From NCBI GenBank assembly GCA_001873755.1, contig MNZT01000095.1:1-6685 (forward strand): 6,685 bases of DNA. Reading direction: 5' to 3'. Source of the DNA: Candidatus Wirthbacteria bacterium CG2_30_54_11 (GTDB taxonomy: Bacteria; Patescibacteriota; CG2-30-54-11). A program made the position numbers and the translations under genes. Positions 5,865-6,685 of the stretch are shown here, in pieces. Numbering within the stretch: position 1 is the first letter of the stretch; the number at the start of each line of letters is the position of its first letter. The notes beneath the pieces are model-generated. The model was given only the letters and a program-made list of their open reading frames with translations, did not search any database and was not told where the DNA came from.

Positions 5865-6685
5865 ATGATTTTCGTCATCTTCCATGGGGTGTTCGGCGGT
5901 CCGGAAGATAACTGGTATCCGTACCTCAGAGACCAGCTCGAAATGCTCGACCAGACCGTGATCATGCCGAGGTTCCCGGTCGACATCGAAAGCGAACTGA
6001 TAGAAGGGGTGAAAGAGCCCGGTGAGCAGACTCTGGAGAAATGGCTGTCGGTGATAGAACCGATCCAGGAGAGTTTCCCGAAGGGCGAAAAGCTGTGCTT
6101 TGTCGGCCATTCGCTCGGCTGCATCTGTGCTCTGCGGGCGATCGAGAAATACAAGCTGCATCTGGATTCGGCCATTTTTGTCAGTGCGTTCCTGGACTGC
6201 CTCCCGACCGAAGTGTGGCCGTATACCACCATCATCCGCAGTTTTCAGAAAACTGATTTTGATCCGGTCGAGCTGAAAGAACTGGTCCCTACGAGCTACG
6301 TTCTGTATTCTGATACTGACCCCTTCGTACCGAACCGCCAGTCCATCGTTTTCGCTCAGATGCTCGATGCTGCGCGTATCCCTGTCCGGGGAGCCGGGCA
6401 CATGGGTGCGGACGTGAATCTGAACGAATTTTCTCTGGTCTTTGACCTCTGCCTCACCCGGCTTGATCTGAGCTACGCCCAGAAACACCAGCTGCTGAGG
6501 CTGAAGACCAGTGCTTTTGAATATGTGCTGTCGTGCGCCGAGGGTGGGGAGATCTCGTTTGAACCCAAGGCGGCGATGCGGGATAAACTGTTCCTGTTCC
6601 AGAATGTGACCGAGAGTGGATTCGCCACGCTGTATCCGGGACTTATGTCTTTTCAGCTGCCGCATTCTCCCTATATGGAATCAGC
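5865..6685 (+). CDS. RBBP9/YdeN-like alpha/beta serine hydrolase with C-terminal extension (3' partial)
   Basis: The frame is open from ATG 5865 to the window edge, giving 273 residues with no stop. The N-terminal 180 or so residues match the RBBP9/YdeN hydrolase pattern: strand and oxyanion motif IFHGVFGGPEDNWYPYL (5-21), LPxFP-like MPRFPVD (34-40), nucleophile elbow VGHSLGC with S83, acid residue D152 in YSDTDPFVP, and H179 in GAGHMG. The triad Ser-Asp-His is therefore complete. There is no signal peptide, so it is likely cytoplasmic. Family members hydrolyse small esters or amides in vitro; the natural substrate here cannot be inferred. Standalone members are usually about 180-200 residues, so residues about 185-273 are an extension, with a helix-like start (LNEFSLVFDLCLTRLDLSYAQKHQLL) and no domain I recognise. 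It follows secA by 12 bases, but a role in secretion is not shown. Confidence 0.88.
   Translation, partial: MIFVIFHGVFGGPEDNWYPYLRDQLEMLDQTVIMPRFPVDIESELIEGVKEPGEQTLEKWLSVIEPIQESFPKGEKLCFVGHSLGCICALRAIEKYKLHLDSAIFVSAFLDCLPTEVWPYTTIIRSFQKTDFDPVELKELVPTSYVLYSDTDPFVPNRQSIVFAQMLDAARIPVRGAGHMGADVNLNEFSLVFDLCLTRLDLSYAQKHQLLRLKTSAFEYVLSCAEGGEISFEPKAAMRDKLFLFQNVTESGFATLYPGLMSFQLPHSPYMES

Noticed and set aside
5844..6665. Open minus-strand frame of 273 codons at the right end
   Set aside because: It mirrors the hydrolase gene. The plus strand has a strong ribosome binding site and a full Ser-Asp-His triad, while this frame has no recognisable domain.

Overview
The window holds three protein-coding genes and one short intergenic repeat. 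From left to right these are: a non-coding stretch (1-248) carrying a compact repeat with a perfect palindrome; a large secreted subtilisin-family protease on the minus strand (249-2936); a 132-base divergent promoter region; the preprotein translocase ATPase gene secA on the plus strand (3069-5852); and, 12 bases after secA, a serine hydrolase of the RBBP9/YdeN type that runs off the right edge (5865-6685). No RNA gene, CRISPR array or transposase gene was seen.

Organism: this is clearly a bacterium, with Shine-Dalgarno sites, a sigma70-like promoter and SecA. Base composition looks moderately GC-rich by eye. TAA and TAG are used as stops, and nothing suggests TGA recoding. The protease has a tandem module near its C-terminus of the LVK-SP-VYLL-PF-VF-GYSW-D-V type, which I associate with surface proteins of Patescibacteria (Candidate Phyla Radiation). 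The intergenic repeat (GTCATTCTGAAC...CGAAGGGTGAAGAATTTT) also resembles repeats common in uncultured-lineage genomes. SecA has an insertion before its FDVQ motif like that of Bacteroidetes/FCB-type SecA proteins, so placement stays uncertain. Patescibacteria is my leading guess, by inference only.

How the genes relate: SecA drives export of unfolded preproteins through SecYEG. The divergently transcribed protease has a Sec-type signal segment and is a plausible SecA client. It combines a propeptide, an S8 catalytic domain, Ig/FN3-like domains, tandem surface modules and a C-terminal LysM domain, which suggests an exported enzyme held on peptidoglycan. The hydrolase follows secA closely with its own strong ribosome binding site and is probably co-transcribed. 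It has an unidentified C-terminal extension beyond the usual RBBP9/YdeN size.

I found no convincing new defence or mobile system. The points most worth a second look are the palindrome apparently inserted into the intergenic repeat with a 7-base duplication, the protease architecture, and the hydrolase extension.
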